The notes beneath the pieces were generated by a model that saw only the letters and a list, made by a program, of their open reading frames with translations, made no database searches and had not been told where the DNA came from. Source: Thalassospira sp. HF15 (GTDB lineage: Bacteria; Pseudomonadota; Alphaproteobacteria; Rhodospirillales; Thalassospiraceae). Taken from it: DNA of 64,000 nucleotides. Location: contig NZ_JAAVKI010000008.1 in NCBI RefSeq assembly GCF_011806525.1, positions 62,001 to 126,000 on the forward strand. Reading direction: 5' to 3'. The position numbers and the translations under genes were made by a program. This document shows positions 1 to 9,857 of this stretch, piece after piece; position 1 is the stretch's first letter; each line of letters begins with the position of its first letter.

Positions 1-627
1 AAAACCTTTATCCGGCGTGTGAAACGGAGCCCTTCGCTTGCCAACAGTGCCGAGGCTGTTTTGTTTGGTCTGCTTGAACAGATTGTTGATCGTTTGGCCG
101 ATCTGATGGAGCAAACCGCGACCGATCTTGAAAATCTGTCCAATCAGGTCTTCATCAGTCCGGACGATCAGGGCTCTGACCGCGATCATCGTGAAACCCT
201 GCGTCAAATCGGGCGTACCGGCAACCTCTCGGGCAAGGCCAAGGACAGTCTTCTGAACCTGCATCGGCTGGGACTGTTCCTGACGACACAGGCGCGTCTT
301 AAAAAGGATGCCAAGGCGCGGCTTAAAATCCTGTCGCGCGACATTGTCTCGATCACCGAACACGCCAATTTCATCGCCAACAAGGTTACCTTCCTGCTCG
401 ATGCGACCCTGGGCATGATCAATCTTGAGCAGAACAACATCATCAAGATTTTCTCGGTCGCCGCCGCCGCCTTCCTGCCGCCGACACTGATCGCCAGCAT
501 CTATGGCATGAACTTCGAATTCATGCCGGAACTGGGATGGGAGTTCGGATATCCGGTGGCAATTGGACTGATGGTGCTGTCTGCTGTTCTGCCGCTGCTT
601 TATTTCAAACGCAAGGGCTGGCTATAG
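1..627 (+). CDS. CorA-family Mg2+/divalent cation transporter, C-terminal part (5' truncated by window)
   Basis: The reading frame is open from base 1, so the beginning of the gene lies outside the window; the GTG at 19 is an internal codon. The visible 208 residues end in two hydrophobic segments, and the first is followed by the CorA signature GMN (in SIYGMNFEFMPEL). The upstream part is long and helical, as expected for the cytoplasmic funnel stalk. Family knowledge: CorA/ZntB proteins are inner-membrane pentamers moving Mg2+, Co2+, Ni2+ or Zn2+. The sequence does not decide between CorA-type uptake and ZntB-type zinc transport. The short positively charged tail (FKRKGWL) after the last membrane segment is typical of the family. 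Confidence 0.9.
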   Translation, partial: KTFIRRVKRSPSLANSAEAVLFGLLEQIVDRLADLMEQTATDLENLSNQVFISPDDQGSDRDHRETLRQIGRTGNLSGKAKDSLLNLHRLGLFLTTQARLKKDAKARLKILSRDIVSITEHANFIANKVTFLLDATLGMINLEQNNIIKIFSVAAAAFLPPTLIASIYGMNFEFMPELGWEFGYPVAIGLMVLSAVLPLLYFKRKGWL

Positions 628-723
628 GCTACTTGTCGATAATCGTTGGGATTTTGTCCTTTTAAGCTGACTGTCTGCTGTTAGTTTGATCCGTGCGTTT
701 TTTTCCGAATTTGGAGCCCCTCA

Positions 724-1272
724 ATGAGCCAGACCGCCCTGATCCTGATTGATTGGCAGCAAGGATTTGATGACGCCAGATATTGGGGAAATCGAAACAA
801 TCCCGACGCTGAAGCCAATGGGCAGAAACTGCTGGCGCACTGGCGCGATAAAGGGTGGCCGGTTTTTCATGCAAAGCACGATTCAACCGAACCGCAATCG
901 CGCCTCCATCCAGATCATCCGGGCAATGCGTTCAAGCCGAGGTTTGAGCCCATCGATGGTGAGCCTGTTTATGGCAAGAATGTCAATTCCGCCCTGATCG
1001 GGACGAAGCTTGAGGCCGATCTGCGCGCGCGGGGGATTTCGAAGTTGGTGCTTTGCGGGATTACGACCGACCATTGCGTGAATACGACCACGCGCATGGC
1101 CGGGAATCTTGGATTTGACGCGACCATTGCCGCTGATGCCTGTGCGACATTTGATCGCAGCCTTCCGGATGGGCGGGTTTTCCCGGCTGATCTGGTCCAT
1201 GATGTGGCGCTTGCCAGCCTGAATGGCGAGTTCGCGGCTGTCAAAAATGTCGATGAGATTATAGCTGGCTGA
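724..1272 (+). CDS. Isochorismatase-family cysteine hydrolase
   Basis: 182 residues, the usual size of a single-domain isochorismatase-like hydrolase. The expected catalytic triad is visible: Asp10 in LILIDWQ, Lys85 in VYGKNVNSA and Cys118 in GITTDHCVNTT, on the alternating strand/helix pattern of the fold. The ATG follows ggag by about 7 bases. Family members hydrolyse isochorismate, nicotinamide, N-carbamoyl amides or similar small amides; nothing here fixes the substrate. The protein is cytoplasmic, with no signal peptide. The next gene, a PPOX flavoprotein, follows after about 70 bases on the same strand, so co-transcription is possible. Confidence 0.85.
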   Translation: MSQTALILIDWQQGFDDARYWGNRNNPDAEANGQKLLAHWRDKGWPVFHAKHDSTEPQSRLHPDHPGNAFKPRFEPIDGEPVYGKNVNSALIGTKLEADLRARGISKLVLCGITTDHCVNTTTRMAGNLGFDATIAADACATFDRSLPDGRVFPADLVHDVALASLNGEFAAVKNVDEIIAG

Positions 1273-1339
1273 TCAGCAATTGACGTTCGTTTGCAGCTGA
1301 CGCACTTTCGTCGTCTGACTCCCGCAAAAGGTGCCCAAA

Positions 1340-1960
1340 ATGCCCAAAATTGATACTCAGGAAAAGCTTCGTGCGATCTATGGTGCACCGATGGACATCG
1401 CCGTTGCCAAGTGCCTGCGAAGTCTTGATGCGCACTGCAAGCGTTTCATCGAACTCGCACCTTTTGCGGTGATTTCCTCGGCGGGGCCTAACGGGGATGC
1501 AGATGTCAGCCCGCGTGGAGATGGGCCGGGATTTATCAAAGTGCTGGATGACAGAACCATCGTGATGCCGGATCGACCGGGGAACAATCGTGTCGATACC
1601 TTGTCAAACATTGTCGATAACCCGAAAGTCGGAATGCTGTTTTTCGTACCGGGTGTGAACGAAACGCTGCGCATCAATGGTATTGCGGAAATTAGCACTG
1701 ACCCGGAACTGATGGGACTGTTTGCCGATACACCCAAGGCGCCGGTCACCGCGATCAAGATCAAGGTAGAAGAAGCCTTCCTGCATTGTGCAAAGGCGTT
1801 GATGCGTTCCAAGCTGTGGGAGCCTGAAACCCGGATCGAGCGCAAAACGCTGCCAACACTGGGCAAGATGATCAAGGATCAGACATCATCAGATATCCCC
1901 GAAAGCACCCAGGAAGAAGCAGACAGGTATTTTGCCAATTCCATCGCGGAGCGTGGCTGA
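1340..1960 (+). CDS. Pyridoxamine 5'-phosphate oxidase-like FMN-binding protein (MSMEG_1061-type PPOX family)
   Basis: A 206-residue split-barrel flavoprotein. Visible family features are the early strand FAVISSAGPNGDADVSPRGD, the FMN-loop style DRPGNNRVDTLSNI and the closing LRINGIAEI strand. I start it at ATG 1340, because aaagg lies about 7 bases upstream; an in-frame GTG at 1331 is the alternative. Members of this subfamily are poorly characterised flavin or F420 oxidoreductases, and true vitamin B6 oxidase activity should not be assumed. It probably shares a transcript with the hydrolase gene before it. No signal peptide or membrane segment is present. Confidence 0.8.
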   Translation: MPKIDTQEKLRAIYGAPMDIAVAKCLRSLDAHCKRFIELAPFAVISSAGPNGDADVSPRGDGPGFIKVLDDRTIVMPDRPGNNRVDTLSNIVDNPKVGMLFFVPGVNETLRINGIAEISTDPELMGLFADTPKAPVTAIKIKVEEAFLHCAKALMRSKLWEPETRIERKTLPTLGKMIKDQTSSDIPESTQEEADRYFANSIAERG

Positions 1961-2008
1961 TCGGGCGCGTATGACTGAACGCTTTTGTGTGTCTTCAAAA
2001 AAGTAAGA

Positions 2009-2400
<392 letters not shown>

Positions 2401-2462
2401 TGAACGGGGATTTAGGTTACATCAGCGGTGGCGTCAAGAAAAAGCGGTGAAGGCAAAGCTGC

Positions 2463-3215
2463 CTAACGCGTAATCACGCTTGCCAGAACCTTGGCAATGG
2501 CAAAGCATTCTTCATCCACCTCGCCTGAAATGTTGGTCTGGCGCCAATGACGCTGGAAGGCGATGGTGCGTTTGGTTTGGTCTTCGTCGCTGTCCGCCGG
2601 GCCATAGCCGATTGTCTCAAGCAGGCGATGAAACTCATCCGGGCTGCCAGGGTTTCCTGCCACGTCAGACATGATTTCAGGAACGCCTTGGTATCCGGGC
2701 CATAACCCAATGCCGTTTTCGGCGAGGTGTCGCCACGGGAACAATTCGCCCGGGTCTTCCTTGCGGTCGGGGGCCATATCAGAATGTGCGATGATGCGGC
2801 TGGCCGGGATGTGATGATGGGCAAGGATTTGCGTGCAAAGTGCGATGACGGATGTGATCTGAATTTCGGGGAAGGAGCTGTAGCCAAATTCATGCCCCGG
2901 ATTGACGATTTCAATCCCGATGGAATGGGAATTCACATCGTCGCATTCTTGCCAGTGGCCAACCCCGGCATGCCATGCGCGTTTTTCTTCGTCGACAAGC
3001 TGAAAGATGCGGCCATCTTCCTCGATCAGGTAATGGCTGGAAACAGAACTTTCCCGATCACACAGGCGTTCAAGGGCTGCGTCACCCGATTGCATGCCGG
3101 TATAGTGCAGTACCAGAATATCAATCGGGCAACCATCCGGACGGTCGCCGAAATTGGGGGAAGGATGCGAAATGATGTTTTCCGCTGATAGCGCTTTGGT
3201 GGCCTTTTCACCCAT
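2463..3215 (-). CDS. N-acetylmuramoyl-L-alanine amidase, AmpD-like (amidase_2 fold)
   Basis: 250 residues from the ATG at 3215, six bases after the stop of the upstream EamA gene; an upstream in-frame start would overlap that gene by 64 bases. The zinc amidase pattern is visible: VLHYTG with the first His ligand, HYLIEEDGRI, the WHAG segment, and IAHSDMAPDRKEDPG carrying the second His and the Asp ligand. A C-terminal stretch of about 70 residues resembles a peptidoglycan-binding helix bundle. AmpD enzymes cleave the amide bond between anhydro-MurNAc and the stem peptide during wall recycling. No signal peptide is seen, which fits cytoplasmic recycling. Confidence 0.88.
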   Translation of the reverse strand: MGEKATKALSAENIISHPSPNFGDRPDGCPIDILVLHYTGMQSGDAALERLCDRESSVSSHYLIEEDGRIFQLVDEEKRAWHAGVGHWQECDDVNSHSIGIEIVNPGHEFGYSSFPEIQITSVIALCTQILAHHHIPASRIIAHSDMAPDRKEDPGELFPWRHLAENGIGLWPGYQGVPEIMSDVAGNPGSPDEFHRLLETIGYGPADSDEDQTKRTIAFQRHWRQTNISGEVDEECFAIAKVLASVITR

Positions 3216-3220
3216 GCGGA

Positions 3221-4093
3221 TCAATCCATCCCCTGTACTTTTCGTTGAACCGGCTTGCGGAGCATAATCACTGCGACACCGCACAGAACGACAGCGCCGC
3301 CGATGATTTTAAGCAACGAGAACGGCTCGTCAAATACAAGGAAAGATCCGATGACGCTGATCACCGGCGCCAGCAGCATCCAAGGGACAACGGCGTTCAC
3401 ATCCTGCGTTTTCAGCAAATGATACCAGAAGCCATAGGCAACGATGGAAGACATCACCACGGTAAAAGCTAGGTTGGCCCACGCTACCCAGCTTGCGTTG
3501 GCAACCGCTTGAAAGGCATGTGGTTCAAAGATCAGTGAAAGGATGAATAGCTGTGGTGCGGCCATCAACGCCATCCAGCCATTAAGCTGGAAGGTGTCAA
3601 TATCGCCAAGTTTTTTGATCATGACATTGGCAACCGCCCACATGAAAGATGCAAATACCACGAGCAACAGTGGTATTTGCAACTCGGTCATGGTCGGGTC
3701 CCAGAACATGATCGTCACACCGATAAAGGCCAGTGCCATGCCCGATAGCCGTTTCCAGCCCAGCCGGTCATTGAAGAAATAGGTCGCAAGCATTGATGAA
3801 AATGGCACGCCAAGAAGAATGATGATGGCAACCGGCCCGGCATCAATCATCGAAAGGGCGTAAAACAGAACCCCGAAATGCAGACCACCAAAAGTTACAG
3901 AGATCAGGGCAAGCTTGCCGAAACGGCCACGCGGAACCTGTGTGAATGGGATCAGCAGGATCGCGACAGCCGCAAAACGCATTGCAGTCAGGATAAAAGG
4001 CGGGATTTCACCAACCGCGCCTTTAACGGTCAGCATGTTCACGCCCCAGATTACAGCGACGGAAAAGGCCATAAGCAAGGCTTTTATTGGCAT
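3221..4093 (-). CDS. EamA-family (DMT superfamily) transporter
   Basis: 290 residues with about ten hydrophobic helices in two homologous halves, the standard EamA duplicated layout (first repeat AVIWGVNMLTVKGAVG, second repeat FASFMWAVANVMIKKL). Short basic loops and a basic C-terminus end the protein. DMT transporters usually export amino acids, sugars or other metabolites across the inner membrane; no substrate can be read from sequence. It precedes the AmpD-like gene with only a six-base gap, so both are probably on one minus-strand transcript. Confidence 0.88.
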   Translation of the reverse strand: MPIKALLMAFSVAVIWGVNMLTVKGAVGEIPPFILTAMRFAAVAILLIPFTQVPRGRFGKLALISVTFGGLHFGVLFYALSMIDAGPVAIIILLGVPFSSMLATYFFNDRLGWKRLSGMALAFIGVTIMFWDPTMTELQIPLLLVVFASFMWAVANVMIKKLGDIDTFQLNGWMALMAAPQLFILSLIFEPHAFQAVANASWVAWANLAFTVVMSSIVAYGFWYHLLKTQDVNAVVPWMLLAPVISVIGSFLVFDEPFSLLKIIGGAVVLCGVAVIMLRKPVQRKVQGMD

Positions 4094-4158
4094 GTGATAT
4101 TTTTCGTGTAATAGTTGATTTAGGTCTATGTGTTTTGTCTGTGATCTAGGTGTGCGTA

Positions 4159-4677
4159 ATGAGTGGGGCTTGGCTTAAATTACGGATTCTCTTTCTTGCT
4201 CATATCTATGTAATAAGCTTTGCTGTGTTGCCTCTTTTTATGATCAGCATTACGTTTTTAGTAACGCTAAATATTGAGACTTATTCAGATTTGGGCTTTT
4301 GGCTTGTTTTGCTGGTTTGTAGTATTTGCATGCCAGTGTTTGTATCGTTCAACGCTTACTCTCATCACGCAGTAAATAATGTCGTCGCGATACCTGCCAT
4401 TGTGCTATGCGGGCTTGTTTCGTTGTTGTCGTTCGCTAATGTGCACTATGTTAGCGGATTGTTTTCGGGCGGAGAAATTATTGTACTACAGGGAAATGAT
4501 AGTGGGTATTTGGATGCAGTATATTTCTCAATAGTGACATTTACGACACTTGGATATGGAGATTTTCAGCCCGTTAGCCACCTTCGCATTTTGGCTGCTG
4601 CTGAAGCCTTGTTCGGCTATATATATTTGGGCATGATTGTCGCTGTTATGTATCAGACAACTTCCTCTGATACATAA
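4159..4677 (+). CDS. Two-TM potassium channel family protein
   Basis: 172 residues with four hydrophobic segments. A pore loop near the end carries the selectivity-filter signature TLGYGDFQP just before the last helix (Ion_trans_2 type). ATG 4159 is preferred because taggtg sits about 7 bases upstream; GTG 4150 is also in frame. The protein stops soon after the pore helix, so no RCK/TrkA-N regulatory domain is present. Codon use is markedly AT-rich (many tta, att, tat) compared with the neighbouring genes, suggesting acquisition by transfer. It converges on a small membrane-peptide gene on the other strand. Confidence 0.85.
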   Translation: MSGAWLKLRILFLAHIYVISFAVLPLFMISITFLVTLNIETYSDLGFWLVLLVCSICMPVFVSFNAYSHHAVNNVVAIPAIVLCGLVSLLSFANVHYVSGLFSGGEIIVLQGNDSGYLDAVYFSIVTFTTLGYGDFQPVSHLRILAAAEALFGYIYLGMIVAVMYQTTSSDT

Positions 4678-4687
4678 ATCTAATAGT

Positions 4688-4786
4688 CTACTGCGTAAGC
4701 AATAGTATAGAACTCGCCAAAGTGCTGATTACCATAACGGCACTTAGCAACGAGTTTCCTGGGTATTTTTCAATCATTTTAAGCAC
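4688..4786 (-). CDS. Putative 32-residue single-pass membrane peptide
   Basis: A short minus-strand reading frame starting with GTG at 4786 and ending with TAG at 4688. It encodes a basic head (MLKMIEKYPGNS) followed by one hydrophobic segment (LLSAVMVISTLASSILLLT). A perfect AGGAGG lies 7 bases before the GTG (4794-4799), and a near-consensus sigma70 promoter lies upstream (4814-4842). The ATG closer to the Shine-Dalgarno gives only five codons. No homologue is recognised; small channel subunits, regulators and type I toxin-like peptides all have this build. It shares the AT-rich patch with the K+ channel gene. Function is unknown; the expression signals are the main evidence. Confidence 0.6.
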   Translation of the reverse strand: MLKMIEKYPGNSLLSAVMVISTLASSILLLTQ

Positions 4787-4813
4787 GACATACCCTCCTA
4801 ACTAATTAAGTGT

Positions 4814-4842
4814 ATTATCCATAGTTTCTTTTGGTTAGTCAA
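4814..4842 (-). promoter_or_regulatory. Near-consensus sigma70 promoter for the 32-residue membrane peptide
   Basis: Minus strand: -35 TTGACT (4837-4842), a 17-base spacer, -10 GATAAT (4814-4819); each hexamer matches consensus at five of six positions. The predicted start site near 4806 is just ahead of the AGGAGG at 4794-4799. Confidence 0.65.
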
Positions 4843-4861
4843 CACGTACTATCACAAGAGG

Positions 4862-6688
4862 TTAACACTGCAAAGCAAGTTCCTCGCGTAGCATTTCAAG
4901 TTCAAGCCAGCGTTCCTCGGAGGATTCAAGTTCTGCACGTGCCGCATCCAGACGGTCGACCTTTTTCTGGAAACCGTCCGGGTCCTTGGTGAACAGGCTG
5001 CTATCCGATAGCGCTTCTTCAAGAGTTGCGATTTCGCCTTCAAGCTTGGCCATGGCACCCGGCAGATTGTCATATTCGCGCTGATCCTTGTAGCTCAGCT
5101 TGCCGGATGGTTTGGACTTAGGTGCGCTTGCTTGTGCGGTTTTCTTGACCTGTTTGGCAGCAGCCTTTTCTTCCTTGGCCGCCTCGGCGTGCGACAGTTT
5201 GCGCTGGGCGATGTAGTCGGAATAACCGCCAGCATATTCGATGGCCGTGCCATCGCCTTCCATCACGATTGAGGATGTGACAACGCGATCCAGGAAATCA
5301 CGATCGTGGCTGACCAGAAGCAGCGTGCCTTCGTAGTCGCTCAGCATTTCCTGCAGCAGATCTAGCGTATCCATATCCAGATCGTTGGTCGGCTCATCCA
5401 TGATCAAAAGGTTGGTCGGCTTTGCCAATTGTTTGGCCAACAACAAACGATTGCGTTCACCGCCCGAAAGTGCGCCAACAGGGCTTCGCGCCTGTTTTTC
5501 GTCAAACAGGAAATCACGCAAGTAGCTGACGACATGGCGGGGATTGCCGCGCACCATCACCTGATCGCCACCGACGTCACACAGCGTGTCCCAAAGGGTT
5601 TTGTCGTCATCAAGGGCTGCGCGTTTCTGATCGAAATAACTGGGGTTCAGATTGGTGCCGATCTTGATCGTTCCGCTATCGGGTTCGATCTGACCGGTCA
5701 GCATTCTCAGAAGGGTTGTTTTGCCCGCCCCGTTCGGGCCGATAATGCCGACCTTGTCACCACGCATGATGCGGGTGGAAAAGTCCGAGATGATCGGACG
5801 ATCGCCAAACGATTTGGCAATGTCGGTGGCCTCGATCACCACCTTGCCGGATGTTTCACCGGCGTCAGCCGCAAGCGACACATTGCCAATACGGTCAACC
5901 TGTTGGGAACGCTGTGCACGCATGTCATAAAGCCGGCGCAAACGGCCCTGGTTGCGTTTGCGGCGTGCGGAAATACCCTGAACCGACCAGACGGTTTCCT
6001 GTGCGATCAGCTTATCAAGCTTGGCGCGTTCCTCGGCTTCCTTACGATAGATTTCCTCGGACCATTCTTCGAACTGGGAAAAGTTGATCGCACCCTGATG
6101 CATGATCCCGCGATCAAGCCACAGGACGCCATTCGATACGGCATTCAGGAAAGCACGGTCGTGCGAGATGACGACAACGGCACCACGGAAATTCTTGATT
6201 TCGCCTTCAAGCCATTCAATCGTCGGTAGATCAAGGTGGTTGGTCGGCTCATCAAGCAACAAGACCTGCGGGTCGGCAATCAGCGCACGCGCAATTGCGG
6301 CCCTGCGGCCTTCGCCACCCGAAAGCTGTTTTGGGTCGGATTTCGGATCAATATCGACCGATGCCAACAACATGTCAACGCGATAGGCATAGTCCTGTTC
6401 ATGGTCATCAAGGGCGGAAAGAACGAAATCCTCGACGGTGTCATAGCCGTCGAATTTGGGTTCCTGATTAAGGTAGGCAACCTTGCAACCCGGCTGAACA
6501 AACCGTTCGCCGCCATCCGGTTCGATTTCACCGGCGATGATTTTAAGCAAAGTCGATTTCCCGCCACCATTGCGCCCGACAAGACACAGACGATCACGAT
6601 CACCAATGGCAAAGGACACATCGGAAAACAGATCGTTCCCGCCAAATGTCAGGTGAATGTCATTTATATTGATCAGCGGTGGCGCCAT
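4862..6688 (-). CDS. uup: ABC-F family ATPase Uup
   Basis: 608 residues from the ATG of MAPPLININD; the frame continues upstream, but that stretch lacks ABC features. Two ABC cassettes are complete: Walker A GRNGGGKST and GPNGAGKTT, signatures LSGGEGRRA and LSGGERNRL, Walker B LLLDEPTNHLD and LIMDEPTNDLD. The inter-cassette linker is basic and helical. The last 80 residues, after a lysine/alanine/proline-rich stretch, form the coiled coil (ABC_tran_CTD) typical of Uup, which binds DNA in the E. coli protein. There are no membrane segments, so it acts on ribosomes or branched DNA rather than in transport. Confidence 0.93.
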   Translation of the reverse strand: MAPPLININDIHLTFGGNDLFSDVSFAIGDRDRLCLVGRNGGGKSTLLKIIAGEIEPDGGERFVQPGCKVAYLNQEPKFDGYDTVEDFVLSALDDHEQDYAYRVDMLLASVDIDPKSDPKQLSGGEGRRAAIARALIADPQVLLLDEPTNHLDLPTIEWLEGEIKNFRGAVVVISHDRAFLNAVSNGVLWLDRGIMHQGAINFSQFEEWSEEIYRKEAEERAKLDKLIAQETVWSVQGISARRKRNQGRLRRLYDMRAQRSQQVDRIGNVSLAADAGETSGKVVIEATDIAKSFGDRPIISDFSTRIMRGDKVGIIGPNGAGKTTLLRMLTGQIEPDSGTIKIGTNLNPSYFDQKRAALDDDKTLWDTLCDVGGDQVMVRGNPRHVVSYLRDFLFDEKQARSPVGALSGGERNRLLLAKQLAKPTNLLIMDEPTNDLDMDTLDLLQEMLSDYEGTLLLVSHDRDFLDRVVTSSIVMEGDGTAIEYAGGYSDYIAQRKLSHAEAAKEEKAAAKQVKKTAQASAPKSKPSGKLSYKDQREYDNLPGAMAKLEGEIATLEEALSDSSLFTKDPDGFQKKVDRLDAARAELESSEERWLELEMLREELALQC

Positions 6689-6825
6689 GAGAAAACCGAT
6701 AAGCTTGAGAATGTAAATACGGTCGAAATGACCGGCCCCCTGCAAACAGCAAATCAGGCGCTGTTGCAAGGGAAATCATCTGTTGATGGGCTGTATGTCA
6801 GATCGCCTGATCATAGCTGGGGAGG

Positions 6826-7563
6826 TTATTTGATGCCGCGTTCCTTGCGGATCTGATCCCAGGCGGCATTGATCCGCGCCATCTTGTCATTGGCCTGTTC
6901 GATGAATTCGGGCGGCATGCCCTTGGCCATCAGGGTGTCTGGGTGGTTTTCGCGCGACAGTTTGCGATGGGCCGATTTCAGGTCATCATCACTGGCATCA
7001 CGGGTCAGGCCGAGCTGTTCATAGGGATCCGGGCCGTTTGAAGCGGTAAAGGCATGATGGACACGATCAAAGTCGACATCAGCAAAGCCAAAGATGTGCG
7101 CGACCTTTTTCAGGTAGTCCTGTTCTGCCGGGTGAAGTTTCCCGTCAGCCATGGCGATTTGATAGAGTGCCTCAAGCACGCCTTCGAGGATCGCACGTTC
7201 GCCGCGAAACATGGTGGCCATCTGGCGGGCATAGATCTCGAACCCGTCAGAAGACTTCCGCGCCATATCAAAGATGCGCCCGACATTCTTTTCTTCGCCC
7301 GGCGGAATATGAAACACGCGTTTGAAGGTATCGATTTCATCGCGGCTGACATGACCGTCCGCCTTGGCCATCTTGGCAGCCAGCACAATTACACCGGTTG
7401 CAAAGGCAATCTGGCGGGGATCATGTCCGCCAGCCTGCGGTCCGCGTGCACTGTTTTTGAACTTGTCAACAACATGGCCGGCTGCTGCACCAAGGATTGC
7501 GCCCAACGGTCCGCCCAAGGCAAAACCCGCAGTTCCGCCGATAATCTTACCCCAAATGCTCAT
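6826..7563 (-). CDS. DjlA-like co-chaperone: TerB domain plus C-terminal J domain
   Basis: 245 residues. The first 35 are glycine/alanine-rich (GFALGGPLGAILGAAAG), like the membrane-anchoring glycine-zipper of DjlA. A TerB-like helical domain spans about residues 50-165 (AKADGHVSRDEIDTFKR and ADGKLHPAEQDYL repeats with acidic metal-site style residues). A J domain occupies about residues 178-245 with the HPD motif in SRENHPDTL. J proteins stimulate DnaK-type ATPases, and DjlA tethers this activity to the inner membrane. It follows uup in opposite reading order with a 137-base gap, so it may have its own promoter. Confidence 0.87.
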   Translation of the reverse strand: MSIWGKIIGGTAGFALGGPLGAILGAAAGHVVDKFKNSARGPQAGGHDPRQIAFATGVIVLAAKMAKADGHVSRDEIDTFKRVFHIPPGEEKNVGRIFDMARKSSDGFEIYARQMATMFRGERAILEGVLEALYQIAMADGKLHPAEQDYLKKVAHIFGFADVDFDRVHHAFTASNGPDPYEQLGLTRDASDDDLKSAHRKLSRENHPDTLMAKGMPPEFIEQANDKMARINAAWDQIRKERGIK

Positions 7564-7819
7564 AGGTGAATTTCATCCTGTTTGTTGTCTTCCGGTGCGG
7601 CATTTAGCTGAAAGCATAGGTGCCGTTCAGGCGGAAGATACAAACATAATGCGCAGCCCGCGAAAAGGAATGGACTATTTTTCGTGATCAATGTCCAAAG
7701 GTAGAGTAGATTAGCAATTAGTCTATACTTTAGTCTTTATATATCTACTGATAGTAGAATGTTTTATGGTGTTGAAATAACAAAAATAATCCCAAGAACC
7801 TGAAGAGTGGGGTGGAAAC

Positions 7820-9817
7820 ATGTCTTTTTTGTCGCGTATGAAGCTGGTTTACCAGATTTCGTTGCTGAGCATTGTTGCTTTGGTGATTTTCGCCATTGTC
7901 GGGATCACACAGTTTGTCGCGGATCAACAGCGTCAATCGGCACAGCTGATTGCCAAGTCCGCCAGTGAGGATTCCGTTACCGTAAGTGCCGTATCGCGGG
8001 CTTTTCTTAATGCCCGCCGTCACGAGAAAGACTTTGTCATTCGCCGCAGCGAGGAATACGTCGCCGCGCATGCTGAATCTGCGGCCATGATCCATGCCGG
8101 GCTGGACCAACTGTCCGAGCGCGAAGAGCTTGGCGATTTGCTCGATCAGATTGCGCAGGCGCAAGCTGCGGTCGATAACTATGTGGCTGAATTTGCGAAC
8201 GTGGTGGCGTTACAGCGCAAAGTTGGCCTTGATGAGAATTCCGGCCTGCTCGGCGAGATGCGCAATGCGGCCTCCGAGGTTGAATCTGCCCTTGGCGAAG
8301 TTGCAAAGCTTGAAGCGATGCTGGGCTTGTCTGCAACCAAGGATTTGTCGATCGCCGTGCTGCAAATGCGCCGGGACGAAAAAGATTTCCTTGCCCGCCT
8401 TGATCCCGCCTATGTCGAGAGTGTTGAGAAAACAGCGAAGCAGTTTGCTGCGTCACTTGCAGCAGCAGGCAGTATTCAGGACGAAAAGAAAGAGCAGCTT
8501 GGCAAGCTGATGGACTCTTATGTGGCGGATTTCAAGACACTGGCCGCCGCAGCACTTGAACGCGAAGAGTCACTTGCTCGCCTGAGTGAGTACTATTCGG
8601 CGGTCGAACCCATTCTTGCAACTCTGAGCGAAGAAATCGGAACGGTTGCGGAAAACATGCAACTGCGTGCCGAGGAAATCGCCCATACCGGTGTCCAGGT
8701 CACCTTTGGCATTTTCATCGCCGGCGCAATCATCATGATCCTTCTGTCGGTCATTCTGGCGCGCGCCATTGTTCGGGCAATCACCGGCCTTACGGGCAAG
8801 ATGGCCCGTTTGGCCAAGAACGATTTTGATGTCAAACTTGATGAAGCAGACAGAAAAGATGAAATTGGCGAAATGGGTCGTTCGGTTGTGGTGTTCCGCG
8901 AAAATGGTCTGGAGCGTCAGAAGCTTGAAGCGCAGCAGCGTGAACTTGATGAACAGCAGCGTCAGCGCCTGGAGTTGCAAGAGCGTCATATTCGGGAGTT
9001 CGACGATGACGTTGTCGCGATGATGAGCGAGGTTGGCACAGCAGTGCAGCAGCTTCATTCTGTATCCGAGGTGCTGCGCAATAGTGCGGTCACTGCCAAC
9101 GAACAATCGACGACCGTCTCTGCCGGTAGTGAAGAAGCATCTTCGAATGTTCAGCTTGTCGCAACGGCGGCAACTGAACTGTCGGCCTCCATTCATGAGA
9201 TCGCTGGACAGATCAGTGACACGTCAAAAATGGCAGCGACGGCCAGTGACCGTGCTCAAACCACCAATGATGACATTCAGGGCCTGAACGCGGCGGCGGT
9301 GCGCATTGGTGAAGTCATCAATCTGATCAGCGATATTGCCGAACAAACAAACCTTCTGGCACTCAATGCCACGATCGAAGCGGCGCGTGCGGGCGATGCC
9401 GGCAAGGGCTTTGCCGTGGTTGCCAGCGAGGTCAAGAACCTTGCCAACCAGACGGGCAAGGCGACAGAAGACATTTCAAGCCAGATCAATGATATCCAGC
9501 AGGCCACGCAATCGGCAGTCGACGCGATTGATAGCATTGTTCACATGATCAAGGAGATCAGTGAACGAGCATCGGCCGTGGCCGCCGCGGTCGAGCAACA
9601 GACCGTTGCGACCAGCGAAATCTCCCAGAATGTCGAGCAGGCTGCATCGGCAACCACCGAAATTTCAAATGCCATGCAGGGCGTTTCAACTGCTGTTGCC
9701 GAGACCACCGAGGCTGCTGACGATGTTCGTGGATCAGCCGATAACTTGGGTCGTCAAAGTGATAGTCTGAGCGAGCGTATCGACAGTTTCCTTGAGAGAA
9801 TGCGCTCAATCTCATAG
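7820..9817 (+). CDS. Methyl-accepting chemotaxis protein, HBM-type sensor (paralogue 1)
   Basis: 665 residues. TM1 is at about 9-31 and TM2 at about 292-314, flanking a 260-residue all-helical periplasmic region whose RRHEKDF and RRDEKDF repeats mark the helical bimodular (HBM) fold. HAMP follows to about 370, then the cytoplasmic signalling domain with the tip [18 protein letters not shown] near 505-530. HBM receptors such as McpS bind organic acids; the ligand here is unknown. There is no CheR-tethering pentapeptide at the C-terminus (ends FLERMRSIS). The start has a gtggggtgg ribosome site. A close paralogue lies immediately downstream. Confidence 0.94.
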   Translation: MSFLSRMKLVYQISLLSIVALVIFAIVGITQFVADQQRQSAQLIAKSASEDSVTVSAVSRAFLNARRHEKDFVIRRSEEYVAAHAESAAMIHAGLDQLSEREELGDLLDQIAQAQAAVDNYVAEFANVVALQRKVGLDENSGLLGEMRNAASEVESALGEVAKLEAMLGLSATKDLSIAVLQMRRDEKDFLARLDPAYVESVEKTAKQFAASLAAAGSIQDEKKEQLGKLMDSYVADFKTLAAAALEREESLARLSEYYSAVEPILATLSEEIGTVAENMQLRAEEIAHTGVQVTFGIFIAGAIIMILLSVILARAIVRAITGLTGKMARLAKNDFDVKLDEADRKDEIGEMGRSVVVFRENGLERQKLEAQQRELDEQQRQRLELQERHIREFDDDVVAMMSEVGTAVQQLHSVSEVLRNSAVTANEQSTTVSAGSEEASSNVQLVATAATELSASIHEIAGQISDTSKMAATASDRAQTTNDDIQGLNAAAVRIGEVINLISDIAEQTNLLALNATIEAARAGDAGKGFAVVASEVKNLANQTGKATEDISSQINDIQQATQSAVDAIDSIVHMIKEISERASAVAAAVEQQTVATSEISQNVEQAASATTEISNAMQGVSTAVAETTEAADDVRGSADNLGRQSDSLSERIDSFLERMRSIS

Positions 9818-9857
9818 GCCGCCAGCAAAAGACATCATTCCATATTGAAATTAGAAT

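Noticed and set aside
5429-6229. Plus-strand open frame opposite uup
   Set aside because: Antisense shadow of the two ABC cassettes; no motif or expression signal.
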